Position numbers and translations under genes: made by a program
Source: Pollenia angustigena
Lineage: Eukaryota; Arthropoda; Insecta; Diptera; Polleniidae
DNA length: 64,000 nucleotides
Direction: 5' to 3'
Assembly (NCBI GenBank): GCA_930367215.1
Contig: OV884057.1
Span: 108,649,284-108,713,283, forward strand
Shown here: positions 1-10,358 of the stretch, one piece after another
Numbering within the stretch: the stretch's first letter is position 1
Layout: every line of letters begins with the position of its first letter
The notes under the pieces: model-generated
The model's database searches: none
Seen by the model: only the letters and a program-made list of their open reading frames with translations
What the model was told of the DNA's origin: nothing

Positions 1-480
1 GAACCCTGGCCGGCAGGTTACCATGACATGTTTCGATCGCAACCACTCGATCTCCTCAGATGGATTTGCCGTCTTACACTCGCAGCCATCGACGACTGCT
101 GACGTCACTAGTCAAACATCAATCCTTAAACCAAATTGTATTTTAACATTTGGTAGATCGAAATTTGCTTTCCTGAATGATTATCCATTTTGATTGATTT
201 TACATGTTTTTTCTTTTACTTCTGTTTTTTCGTACTTTCGTCAAGAATTTTTCTTGAAGTCCAAGTACATTTTTTTGTTTTTTCACTTTGTCTTTCTCTT
301 TTCTGTTGACCTTTTTCAGCACAACTTGAAGGACAAATGTACACATAGAGCTCGTGCCTTAGCTTTAACAATAATTAGTATTGTGGTTATTTTGTTGAAC
401 TATTTATGGTTTTCAATCCAAATTTTTAATATTTTTAATTAGGCTTAAGTTCATGAAATTTAATTTTTATTAAATTATTT
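1..480 (-). repeat. Inverted copy of the 561-bp repeat found near 55.3-55.8 kb
   Basis: This segment is the reverse complement, with few differences, of about 55320-55800. It starts inside a tRNA-like B-box region (reverse complement reads GGCCAGGGTTC) and runs through the same AT-rich tail. The copy is cut by the window edge. The reading frame at 194-442 has no family signature and is not taken as a gene. Confidence 0.8.
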
Positions 481-831
481 TTATGAAGAAAGGAATTTTA
501 CAACATGAATTAGTATTAGTATTATTTATATAATTTTATATTATATTATTTATATTATATAATTAGTATTATTATTTAATTAAGCTTGAGGTCTCTTTTT
601 TTATAAAACAAATTAAATTTAACATTTTTAATTTTTCGAATTTATTCTATGAGCTAAATTTCAGTTATGTATAAAGTCATTTCTAAAAAATTTAAGGAAT
701 GAACTATTACAAAAAAGCTTTATAAAATACATAACTGAAATTTAGCTCATAGAATAAATTCGAAAAATTAAAAATGTTGAATATAATATAAAGTTACCTT
801 CGGAAGGAAATAATTCCCAGTTTCTGTTTTT

Positions 832-906
832 CAAATTAAATTTATTTAATCCAATATTTCGGCACTCCGTTGTGTGCCTTCTTCAGGGTTTTTTCTTTAA
901 TGTTTG
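832..906 (-). ncRNA. Hammerhead ribozyme motif of a Penelope-like element
   Basis: On the minus strand the core CTGAAGA (880-886) fits the CUGANGA box. It is followed by stem II GGCAC/GTGCC with an 8-nt loop and then GAAA (857-860), the second conserved box. A minimal stem III follows (A-T, T-A closing a short loop) with a candidate NUH cleavage triplet, ATT. The distal strands of stem I can pair (ATTAAA with TTTAAT, CAAA with TTTG). Hammerhead motifs are known in Penelope-like elements, and endonuclease coding sequence lies just upstream. Self-cleavage is inferred, and the short stem III is a weak point. Confidence 0.65.
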
Positions 907-1062
907 ACAAAAAATTAAAAATTTTAACAAATTTAACAAATTAAACGAATTTAACAAGAATTCTGATAACAATTTTCATTTAAATACAAAAAGGGTTTCC
1001 CAATTCAAATACAAAAAAGGTTTTCCAATTCAAACCTAATATATTACAGTTTAAATAAATTT

Positions 1063-1272
1063 TTAACTTCCGTTTCTATTTTTATAAATTAAATGTCTAT
1101 AATTTTGTGCTAAACTTTCAGTATCTGACTTAAAATAAATTCTCGATATTGTCGGTACATTTATAATTTGCAACATTTCTAACATAAATCTACGTTTATA
1201 ATTATTTTCCGTATTTAAAACGGTTGTATTTTCAAAATCTGGATAATGGTTTAGATACTGAAAGTTTAGCAC
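1063..1272 (-). pseudogene. Penelope-like element, C-terminus of GIY-YIG endonuclease
   Basis: The frame reads HYPDFENTTVLNTENNYKRR followed by a methionine-leucine-rich helix and a terminal TESLAQNYRHLI segment. This matches the usual Penelope endonuclease end (an 'H..DF....L..E.NYKRR..LE' block, then a T-E-x-L tail). It ends in a stop shortly before the 3' UTR that carries the hammerhead motif. No reverse transcriptase precedes it, because the sequence turns into an inverted copy of itself at about 1190-1260, so this is a fragment, not a gene. The same domain with different residues is found in the second Penelope copy at 6.9-7.2 kb. Confidence 0.75.
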
Positions 1273-1314
1273 AAAATTATAGACATTTAACTTATAAAAA
1301 TAGAAACGGAAGTT
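1258..1314 (+). pseudogene. Inverted second copy of the Penelope endonuclease tail
   Basis: The plus strand encodes ESLAQNYRHLTYKNRNGS and a stop, nearly identical to the end of the minus-strand frame at 1063-1130. It therefore forms the other arm of the palindrome. Confidence 0.7.
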
Positions 1315-1481
1315 AAAAATTTATTTAAACTGTAATAGATTAGGTTTGAATTGGAAAACCTTTTTTGTATTTGAATTGGGAAACCTTTTTTGTATTTAAA
1401 TGAAAATTGTTATCAGAATTTTTGTTAAATTTGTTTAATTTGTTTAATTTGTTAAATTTGTTAAAATTTTTAATTTTTTGT

Positions 1482-1557
1482 CAAACATTAAAGAAAAAAA
1501 CCATGAAGAAGGCACACAACGGAGTGCCGAAGTATTGGATTAAATAAATTTAATTTG
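1482..1557 (+). ncRNA. Degenerate hammerhead copy in the opposite arm
   Basis: This has the same stem II and flanks as the motif at 832-906, but the first core box is ATGAAGA (1503-1509) and the second is GAAG (1529-1532). Both changes hit conserved core positions, so this copy should not cleave. Confidence 0.55.
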
Positions 1558-2194
1558 TTATAAACATTTTTTCATTTTTCGAATTTATTCTATGAGTTAA
1601 ATTTCAGTTATGTATTTTGTAAAGCTTTTTTGTAATAGTTCTATTCCTTTAATTTTTCAGAAATGACTTTATACACCACCAGACTATTATATTGTATTTT
1701 CTTTTTACATTTTACCTTAGCCTTCCTTTGGAAAGCAATGAGGTATATTGAATGTTCAGAAAAATTTACAATTATTAGACACCAGCAGAATGTAATGCAT
1801 TTTCTGGCCCGCTACGGCCTTCGTCAGCATTCTTTGTGTCTCACTGGATAGTGTTACTTTATAAATTGAATGTATTAACTCAACTATTATAACAATTAGA
1901 AATTGGGAATTATTTCCTTGTGAAGGTTACTTTATATTATTATAAACATTTCTTTCATTTTTCGAATTAATTCTATGAGTTAATTTGTTTTATAAAAAAA
2001 GAGACCTCAAGCTTAATTAAATAATAATACTAATAAAATTTTGTAAAGGTCGAATAACAGTCAATGTATACGTTTATAAATAAATATTTATTTTATAGAT
2101 TTACAATAAACAAATAAGTATGTATTTTAGTGTATATATTTTTAGCATACATATATTTTTAGCATACATATATTGTATGCATACACCAAACCAG

Positions 2195-2425
2195 GGGTCT
2201 AATCACCGCATACGATATCGATTAAAATTGATCGAAATTATTTATTTTGGTATCATTAAACTCGATATCGATTGAAATGTATTGAATTTGAAATAATAGC
2301 ATTCGACATCGAGTAACTCGACATTACATTTATCGAGTTTTCATTCGATACGACAGTATCTATCGTATGCAAAACAATTCAATAGTTTATTCGATACGAT
2401 AGTATCGAATGCGGTGATTAGACCC
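2195..2425. mobile_element. Harbinger-like MITE, TSD CAG
   Basis: The terminal inverted repeats start GGGTCTAATCACCGCAT and are flanked by CAG at 2192-2194 and 2426-2428. The empty site in element A (about 38540-38556, reverse complement CCAAAC-AAG-GTTTTG) fits with one substitution. The interior is rich in ATCGAT-type sequence. A 3-bp CWG target is known for PIF/Harbinger elements; no transposase is present. Confidence 0.75.
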
Positions 2426-2509
2426 CAGGTTTTGATACCATTCAAAGCCTTTTATATGTTTCGCATTTCCATTGTATGTATATATGCATTTGATTTTTGT
2501 GTACTTCTA

Positions 2510-3921
2510 CCCTGTAGTAAATAAAATAGTCAGTTGCAAAAAACACTAACTGGGCATTTCTCCAGAATGGTCTACCAGGATGAAAAAATAGAATGTTGAT
2601 TATCATCGTCTTTTATTGTTTATTATTAGAAAAAAGTCTATGTTCTTATTAAAGAATGGTTTCCTAGCATATCTGAGCTGTTTTGCTTGAGGAAATTGGG
2701 CTGGAAACTGGAAAATTTTATAATTTTCTGTATTTTCTACTTTTAAAGACATTTTTATATACTTATTTTACATGCAATAAATATGTTATGTTTACACTCT
2801 TTCTTCATAATCTCTCCATTACAATCAATTGTAAAACGAGTATTAAGTTTTTTTGTTAAGCAAATTTTAAGACATTTATGGGAAAATGCGTGGAGATAAT
2901 AATAAAAAAACATATGGAAAAAGTGTCACGTGCGTAATGTCACGTGCGTAATTTACAATTTATTTTTTTCTTCGCCAACCCATGCATAGTTGCTTTTGAA
3001 CAAAACATGATTATAAAGGCCCATTACTAACGTTTATAAAAACATTTTTTCCGAAATAAAAACCTCCTACAATTCACTTACTTTCGCACTTTTTCTTACG
3101 GTCCTAAAAGGCACTTCTATTTTTGTCACGTGAGTAAGTCAACTTTGATTGCATGGCATTTGGGTACCCAGTGCTCAATTTACCATTATATATACTTTTT
3201 AGAAAGAACTCATCACAAACAATGTAACGATTCTAGAATTCATTCTAAAATTCCAATCCACTTCTATTTTTTTAATATTCAAACACAATAAAACGCGTAC
3301 AAATGTCGCGTGCATAACCAGAGAAACACCCAACTATAAATTAACTTTTTTTTAAATGACTACAAATTGGTTTAAATCTCATGCAGATATCAACCAAAAA
3401 GGCACACGTAAAACTCAAATAAAATCAAAATAAGTAAAACAAGCATGCCATGAAGTCAAATGAAAAAAATATATACAAACATTTTAAAATAATTAAAAAA
3501 TGAAACAATACAAATCTGTTTATGTACTAGCAATTATGTGGCGAATTTATTTCAGGACTATTATACATCATCATTTAGGGCAGTTTAATGCAAAATTTTC
3601 ATAAATAATTATTTCTATAACATACATACATATGTATGCATGTTCATATGTACATATATTTTTTTGACAAAAATTATTTAAAATTTAAATAATTTATTTT
3701 TAACTGACAATACTTTTAATTAATTACAAATAGGTTGAAAAATAAGTAGTTAGTAGTCAGTTAAAAAGTCATGCAAAGATGGCCAATTGACAACTGCCTA
3801 TGACATGCCCATGTTAAAATAATGAGTCGTCGGCAAGGAAAAAAGTCACTTAATCAACTAGATGTGGTTATAAAAAAACCAGTTTGAAGTTAGTTATAAA
3901 TGTGTTTGACTTCCTACAGGG
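2510..3921. mobile_element. TIR element CCCTGTAG..., TA target
   Basis: The ends CCCTGTAGTAA and (reverse complement) CCCTGTAGGAA are flanked by TA at 2508-2509 and 3922-3923. Element A lacks the insert (TTTAGATG there). The 1.4-kb interior has no coding frame I recognise, but repeats CACGTG-containing motifs at about 2925-2955 and 3125. Confidence 0.6.
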
Positions 3922-4159
3922 TAAGCATATGCAAATTTGTATGTATGGAAATAAGTTGTATTGTAAGTTGTTTGGTCGCAATTCCATAGCTATACTGAAA
4001 AAAGTACCAAAAAAAAGGGCATTCAATGTAACATACAAGCCGCCCATCACTGTCTTACAAATGTCACGTAACAACGGCATGAAATTCTATTTTATACAGA
4101 TTGGTACGTTGCAACTACGGTACATTGTATTTCGGTTAGCTTTTGTATTGGTTTTCATA

Positions 4160-4402
4160 TCGAGCCCTTATAGCAAAAATTATGGAACCAACAAAAATAA
4201 AATTTTACAGGAGAAGGTTTTTTTTAAATATTTTAGCTTCAAGTCTAGGGTTTAGTTTGAAATTGCTCTTATTTCGTAACGGTGCTTCCCAGAGATATGA
4301 GATTTTTAGAGATGATGCAAATGATCAAAAATTATCGATTTTCATCAAAAAAGAAAAATCTAAAATGTTGTTGGGTACATAATTTTTGCCATTAGGGCTC
4401 GA
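4160..4402. mobile_element. MITE TCGAGCCC..., TA (or ATAT) target
   Basis: The inverted ends TCGAGCCCTTATAGCAAAAA and TCGAGCCCTAATGGCAAAAA are flanked by TA (possibly ATAT). The paralogue at 33635-33650 has the uninterrupted TTTTCATATAACAAA (reverse complement). It is short and has no frame of its own. Confidence 0.75.
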
Positions 4403-4778
4403 TATAACAAAAAGCGAACAGCTGATGGATACAGTACAGATACGGTACAGCAACGTTCGCCCTAACTGAGCTTTTACTCTTAAGTAAATGTATACGCTGC
4501 GGATCAATGTTCCTTTTTCTTTACCAATTTTATGTATAAATAAGTATTCTTATGTAAATGTCACATTGCGTTGCGGATGAGCTTGATAAAATTAAAATTT
4601 TTATACGTTTTCACGTGTCAGCTGTTAATTTCGTGTTTATGTTAATTGATAAAACAGCATTTTATAGACATACAAGGAGTTTATTTTTATACAAACAAAG
4701 AAATAACAAAAGCTAAAATTTATAAATTTTGACAGATTTTCTGTTTTCTTTTTGACACATTTCAACATGTTTAGTAAC

Positions 4779-4987
4779 CAGGGCTGTGGAGTCGGAGTTG
4801 AAGTACCCACAAAAACTCGCAACTCAGACTCCAAAATTTTTCGGCATGAAAAATATTCTAATATTTTGCAAAATAAATAAGTTTTAAGAGAGTCTGCTTT
4901 AAAAATTCAGAAATTTCAGTCGTACTTAAAAAATATCAGCGGATGGAGTCGAAGTTAGAACTATTTCTTGACGACTCCACAGCCCTA
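4779..4987. mobile_element. hAT MITE CAGGGCTGTGGAGTCG
   Basis: This is a 209-bp element with inverted ends CAGGGCTGTGGAGTCG / CGACTCCACAGCCCTA. It is flanked by TTAGTAAC (4771-4778) and CTAGTAAC (4988-4995), an 8-bp duplication with one mismatch. CAGGG ends and an 8-bp TSD are hAT hallmarks. Confidence 0.8.
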
Positions 4988-5103
4988 CTAGTAACTACCA
5001 ATCATTGAAGTCGATCGCAACGTTTACGTGTCCGCAACATTCAATTATGAGTAATGAGGTCTTTAGACCTTAAGCCCTTAATAGTGAAGCAGCCCAGAAT
5101 CTC

Positions 5104-5145
5104 TGGCGGGAATCTAATCCGTACTAGCTGGTCTACTTAAGAACT
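5104..5145 (-). repeat. Degenerate tRNA-like SINE head
   Basis: The reverse complement contains GATTCCCGCCAGAGA and a disrupted GTAGACCAGCTAG A-box region, matching the better copies at 9752-9823 and 12682-12753. Confidence 0.5.
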
Positions 5146-5600
5146 CCAACTTCAGACCTATAAATTCTACATAATAAGGAAATCTCGGTTAAAATGTAGA
5201 GTCAAAAGCCTTTTCTATGAGGTCCCACATACAAAAAAAAAAATATTTGTTCGATTTTATTTTGTGAAACTTTGTTTTAATTTTAACACTTGGGACTATT
5301 TTATTAAATATAAATGTACATTTTGAATATTCATTGTTGTTCAAATGCGTGTGTATGTAAGTTTAGTTGTGGGTGTGTGTGTGACTTTTGAATTTTGAGT
5401 TAAATATGAATGTATATAAAGTAACACAAGCACGAAACTATAAATGTTTTTCTAATAACAACCACTATTACAAACTTTTCATTACCTCTACTACATCAAC
5501 TGCTTTAAAACAGGGATACCGCTGACATGAAAAATAATAGCCAATGTTGCCAGACTGTCAGGACTTTAGACTTTATGAATATTATAAATATATTATATTC
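5146..5600. other. Intergenic AT-rich sequence, nothing recognised
   Basis: No coding frame, TIR pair or RNA signature was seen. A short GT-rich stretch lies at about 5346-5385. Confidence 0.5.
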
Positions 5601-5603
5601 AAC

Positions 5604-5712
5604 ATTTTTTCATTTTTCGAATTTATTCTGTGAGCTAAATTTCAGTTATGTATTTTATAAAGCTTTTTTTGTAATAGTTCTATTCTGAAAAAATTTTTTT
5701 TTTCTGAAAAAT
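5604..5712 (+). repeat. Copy of the sequence flanking the Penelope palindrome
   Basis: This closely matches 1570-1673 (TTCGAATTTATTCTRTGAG through the CTTTTTTGTAATAGTTCTATT block), which also appears in both arms around 625-775. Confidence 0.7.
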
Positions 5713-6050
5713 TGAAGGAATGTCCTCTTAAAAGAACTAAATGCTTTTCTAATGGAAAGCCGACGGGACCAGATGTGCGTTAAGGAAGATTACACTGATT
5801 ATTTGTCTAGAAATAATAGAACGTTAATAAGTATATAACGGTTTGAATAAAATGATTTTCAAAAGTTTTAGTATTTATTTACATGCACAGTTTTGAATCC
5901 AAACTACTCAATGTTGCTTTTTCGGTTTATTGAGTCCCAGAGTTTTTTTTGTCGTTTTTTATTACTAATTCTATACGGTTTTTTTTTTTTATTTAAAGGA
6001 CCAATGCAGTATTATTTTAGTAGTCTGCGCAATGTTTTATTCGAAGTCAT
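5713..6050. other. Unassigned AT-rich sequence
   Basis: The frame at 5893-6180 is T-rich, low in complexity and runs into the MITE at 6054, so I do not call it a gene. Confidence 0.45.
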
Positions 6051-6053
6051 TAA

Positions 6054-6301
6054 GGGTCATTATTACAACTTAAAGTTAGCTAAAGTTAAGATTAAATTGA
6101 CAGATAATAATGTCTGTCTACTCTCAGTTGAAACGGTTGGCCACATTCCATTAATTGTGGCAAAATATACTTTGATATAAATATCATCATATATATACTA
6201 AGAATATTTCTTCCACAAAAAAAAATCAAACAAAAACAAACAAACAAAAAGCGTCTGTTAACTGTTGTATAACAGCTAACGCCAAGTTATAATAATGGCC
6301 C
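6054..6301 (-). mobile_element. TWA-target MITE GGGYCATTATTAYAACTT, copy 2
   Basis: The inverted ends GGGTCATTATTACAACTT and GGGCCATTATTATAACTTGG are flanked by TAA at 6051-6053 and 6302-6304. It is a longer relative of the 126-bp copy at 56289-56414, with about 120 bp of different central sequence. Confidence 0.8.
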
Positions 6302-6309
6302 TAAAAGTG

Positions 6310-6640
6310 TCAGATATCGGCGATCTGGATGGTGTCCTTTTAAAGATTTAAGCAGGGTTTAAAATACTGCAGTCGAAACAAAAAATGGTCGAATAAAATA
6401 CGAAAAATTGTGTGCAACTTTTTGTCTTTTGATCTGGTTTAAAAGTAACTGTTTATATTTAATGAATCAGAAATAAAAGCAACAGTTTTTTTTTTTTTTT
6501 TTTTTGCCAATGACAAATGAAGAAGTTGAATACATGAATGGGAGTTTTTCTCTAAATTAGATTTTATTTTAGCTAATACGGCCTAAAGTTCTGTATGTAA
6601 TTAAAAATGCATTTAATGCATATTTTCCCAACGTTTCGTG
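6310..6640. other. Intergenic AT-rich sequence with a T-run
   Basis: Nothing coding is recognised. A T homopolymer lies at about 6486-6506. Confidence 0.4.
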
Positions 6641-7240
6641 AATGTTATTCGTCTTTTTAAATTAAAGAAAATATATTTAACAATATAATTACAACAAACA
6701 TTTTTCAACAATTAATTATGACTTACAATAAGAGAAAATAACTTTTTATTACATTGAACAATAATTTGTTGTAGACAAACATAAAAAACATTAAACATGA
6801 AAAATTAAATTAAACACAAACTTAAAAATTATATCACAGGTTAATTGTTTTTAGTTATTGCAACACAGTAACTGGTATTAATGTTTTGTGTGTCTTTTTT
6901 TAAGTTCATAGTGTTTTTTATTTTTTGTTGTTACCTTAACGTCTCTATTGTGAATCTTTTCTTTTCGATTCTTTCTCTATCCAATATTCGTACTTTGTCA
7001 AAATCTGCCGTATGATTTGTATTTTTTATGTGTTGGGCTAAAGCAGTACTTTCCTTTAATTTGTTTATGTTTTGTTATTCTTGTTTCCAATGTTCTCTTT
7101 GTGGTACCAATGTAAATCAAATCGCAGATTTGATCGTTTTTTCCCTTACATGGTATTTCGTAAACAACATTGCTGTTGTTGTTGTTTGTTTATTGGTGTT
7201 TTTATGTTTGTAAATATTGTGCTTAAAGTTTTGTTAGGTT

Positions 7241-8503
7241 CAGTGATATTAACTTTTATTTTTTCATTACCGTACGGCCCTCTAAAAATTACCGTTTTTG
7301 AGAAGAAATTACCGTACGCAAAGGTTTTTTAATTAAACATTCACAGCAGTATTCAAAAACTATTAATTTACTGCCGTTTGTTTGAAATGTGTTTTAAGGC
7401 AAAATTTTCATACAAATTTTTCTTAAAATGCATTTCAAATCCATTTTAAATTATTATGAATACGGCAGTTAAACTTTAAATGTGTTTTATGAAAAATTTA
7501 AATGAAAATCTTTGTTTAAAACATATTTTAAACCAAAATTATTGTATTTTTTTTTTATCAATACGAAAGTAAAATCATCATATAACTAAAATTTTAACGT
7601 TACTAACAGACTGATTCATCATCGCACAGCCTATAAACGACTGAAGCTAAAAAGTTTAAATTTGGACCGAAATTGGTATCGTTCAACTAAGACAGAATTT
7701 TTTAAAATTCGAATATCGTAAGAGAATATTAACTCAAAAAGTTATTTTTTACGTTTTGGAAAAAATTTACACGCAATATCCATATCTAGCCGCTGTAAAA
7801 TATAGTGCTATTTTGTCATATTCTTATGATGAAACGATTGGTTTAAAAGTTCTTTTTCATATTCCCTTAATACAAAATTAAAACATAATAGCGTTGCTTC
7901 AACTAAAAAGTTTTAATATTTAAGCTTTGTACAGACGGTGATCAGATCTTACAATGTTGTCATTAAAGTTGCCTAAAAAGTATTGCAACTGTGTTAACAT
8001 TGTAAGCTCATTTTCATTTGGCAGATGTGTAAAATTAATGCATCTGACAATGGCACAATTTTCAGAAAAAGGACAACATTGTAAGATCTGACCACCGTCT
8101 GTACGAAGCTTTACTATAGTTAAATGCATCACATTACGGCTACTTTAAATGCTTAAAAAATTGTTGATTTTGAAACAAGCAAAAAGTTTAAAATAAAATT
8201 AATAATATAACTACAATGAGTTATTTAATTTTTCATATTTTACACTTATCACTGTAACCTAAGCATTTGCAGAAACATAACATTCTTAATTGTTTGTATA
8301 ACATTGATCTATTTCTAAAACTGGTTGAAAATCACCTCTCAAAAGTTGAAATCATAAAGCCTTCATATGTATGTAAGTATGTTTATAAATATCAAAAAAC
8401 CCAAATCTTGATATTACCGTATTTTAAATGAAATTACCTTGCTACCTTTTGGGTCTCAAAATTACCGGAAAAAAGGGTAATTACCGTACGGTTAACATCA
8501 CTG
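7241..8503. mobile_element. hAT element CAGTGATRTTAAC, TSD GTTAGGTT
   Basis: The ends CAGTGATATTAAC and (reverse complement) CAGTGATGTTAACC are flanked by exact 8-bp GTTAGGTT (7233-7240, 8504-8511). Subterminal CCGTACGG palindromes occur near both ends. No transposase frame survives. It contains the MITE at 7923-8110 and a smaller inverted structure around ACTGCCG/CGGCAGT at 7370-7475. Confidence 0.88.
7923..8110. mobile_element. TWA-target MITE AGCTTYGTACAGACGG, TSD TTA
   Basis: A 188-bp element with inverted repeats of about 38 bp (AGCTTTGTACAGACGGTG...). It is flanked by TTA at 7920-7922 and 8111-8113. The ends resemble those of element C (AGCTTAGTCTAGACG), suggesting one superfamily. The reading frame at 7920-8132 is the MITE itself. 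Confidence 0.8.
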
Positions 8504-9499
8504 GTTAGGTTTGTAAGCAAACCATACGTTTTTCTATTGTGTCTTTGATGTTTTGTTTATCCGTAAGTCCAGGTATGTATTTTACACTATAAAATTGTTT
8601 TTTCTCCTTATCGGCATTAGAGTGGCCAGATGTTTTGTTATTCAATTTCCTCACTGTATTTGTTACTAAAGTGTTTATAAGATTTTTTGGAAAGCTATTG
8701 TTTGTTAGAATGTTGTTTATCTTTTCTATGTTTTTTGCGTGATATTATCTGTCACTAATGTTGAGACTCTGTCAATAAAATTTCTGGCAGTATTAATTAT
8801 TTGGTTCCGTGATTGTGTTGAATGAAAATTCATGATTCTTCCCGACGATGTTTCTTTTGCGTACCAGTCAAAAACTATTTTATTTCCACTAATGCGTAGT
8901 TTCGAATCTAGGTAAGCAATTCCTGTGTTGGTTTTTATCTCAATTGTGAACTGAATTTTCTCATGATATTTGTTAAAAGTCTTTAGGATTTCATCTTTAT
9001 CGTCTAATTTTACTATGGCCAAAATATCATCTACAAATTTTGCTTTGTATTTTATGCGGATAATTTTATGCTGCAATTCCTTAATTGCTTCGTCAAGTAG
9101 AGTATCTAGGACGATATCAGCGATAGTTGGTGAAAGTGGGTTGCCCATCGGCATACCAAATATTTGATTAAAAATTTTTTTATCGTTTATCTAAAAACTT
9201 CGATCTGGGAATTTTTGTGAAATTTTTTAAACTTCCCATTTTGCCATTATGTTCTTGATTGCGGTATGAACTGGGATGTTTGTGAAAAGTGATATGACGT
9301 CAAAAGAAACCAATACATCTCCGGGACAGATGTTTATGTTTTCTAACTGATGTGGTGAATTTTTTATATTGTAGTTGATCGAAATTAAGTTTTTTTAAAT
9401 TTGTCCTAAGAATTTGGAAAGTTGGTAGCACGGAACCTGCATTGAGGAAACGATTGGTCTCAGAGGGGTTCCAGTTTTATGGATTTTCAGTAATCCGTA

Positions 9500-10358
9500 C
9501 ACTGAAAGAATTTTCTTCGCAATACCAATGAATTTTGACATTAATCCCATGAAAAATTGCATTAAAAAGGAACCTATGCAGCGCTTCGTTGGATCCATGA
9601 TTCTATGAATATTATTCATTGGATGAATACTTTCAATAAAGTAAAAAAAATTTTTGTTTTATTTTTTTTAATTATTTTTTTTTTTTTTTATTTTTTCTTA
9701 TTTCATTTTATTTTATTTTATTTCACTTTATTTTATTTTTTATTTTTTTCTGTCTCTGGCGGGATTCGATCGGCCAACCTCGGTGCTGATAGACTAGCTC
9801 ACTACCAGCTAGTCTACCGGGGCAGTGTAGTTTTTGTATAAAAAAACTATGTTTTTTTCTCAATTAAGGGCGTAAATATGAGATTAAATTGTCCATAATA
9901 ACAATAACAACGTTGATTGAAAGTGGATTGAAAGTTTTTGTTTCATTATTTTAATGACATTTTTATTGTCATAATGAAAATTTAAATTTATGAAGGCAAT
10001 TATTGAAATATGTGGCTTTTATAAAAAAATTTTTTGATTTCATAAATTTAATGGCATACATGTAACATTAGATGTACGAAATTATTAAATCTTACATTTT
10101 TTTTATGGAAACTATAATTTTGTATTAATTTATGAAAATTAATAATTAATAATTTATGTTTAACTTTGACAAACTTAAGTTTTCATATATCCAATGAAAA
10201 TTTTTAACGTAATTACGAAATCCAATGAAACGATTTTTACGAAAATATTTCATTATAACTATGAAATTCCATTTAGACAATGAAAATTTTCATTTACCCA
10301 AGGAAATTTTTTTTATGAAAATGATTCATTAAATATATGAAGCATTTTTCTTTCAGTG
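9500..10358. mobile_element. TIR element CACTGAAAGAA, TA target, inside Penelope RT
   Basis: The ends CACTGAAAGAATTTTC and (reverse complement) CACTGAAAGAAAAATG are flanked by TA at 9498-9499 and 10359-10360. Excising the insert with one TA joins ATAPRIY directly to GLLKIHK in the Penelope frame, which supports the boundary. The interior is full of ATTCATT/AATGAA motifs. A tRNA-derived SINE sits inside. Confidence 0.82.
9640..9825 (-). repeat. tRNA-derived SINE with A-rich tail
   Basis: The reverse complement begins GCCCCGGTAGACTAGCTGG (A-box-like), then carries GATCGAATCCCGCC (B-box-like), and ends in a long A-rich tail seen as the T-rich stretch 9640-9750. The acceptor ends do not pair as a tRNA would, so it is a SINE, not a tRNA gene. 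Confidence 0.6.

Larger units (their letters stand above)
545..2040. mobile_element. Large palindromic composite built from two Penelope 3' ends
   Basis: The outer arms (about 545-612 and 1980-2040) are inverted copies carrying AAGCTTGAGGTCTC. Inside, 840-1190 and 1200-1560 are inverted copies of a Penelope-like 3' end, each with the endonuclease C-terminus, a 3' UTR and a hammerhead-like motif. A smaller inverted repeat lies at about 618-782. A short version with the same outer arms and the same right flank (GTAAAGGTCGAATA) sits at 26795-26890. The structure is seen directly; the assignment to Penelope rests on the encoded endonuclease tail. Confidence 0.7.
2046..4472 (-). mobile_element. 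Element A', PIF/Harbinger-like TIR element, truncated, with three nested insertions
   Basis: Both arms match the reverse complement of element A at 33.6-38.9 kb: 3945-4472 corresponds to 33573-33890, and 2046-2500 corresponds to 38500-38645. The right terminus GCAACGTTCGCCCTAACTGAG matches A's terminus. The other end was lost to the neighbouring palindrome. Three insertions missing from A lie at 2195-2425, 2510-3921 and 4160-4402, and A supplies the empty sites. No transposase frame is visible. The superfamily assignment comes from A's TAA target duplication. Confidence 0.7.

Noticed and set aside
194..442. 82-codon Phe-rich frame as a membrane protein
   Set aside because: It lies in a dispersed repeat present inverted at 55.3-55.8 kb and has the composition expected of T-rich DNA.
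6630..6680. Second hammerhead motif at the end of the Penelope copy
   Set aside because: GAAAC is present on the minus strand, but no CUGANGA box is found at the right distance, so at most it is a decayed remnant.
7028..7332. Plus-strand frames with poly-Cys and poly-Phe
   Set aside because: They are antisense to the Penelope GIY-YIG region and partly within the hAT insertion.
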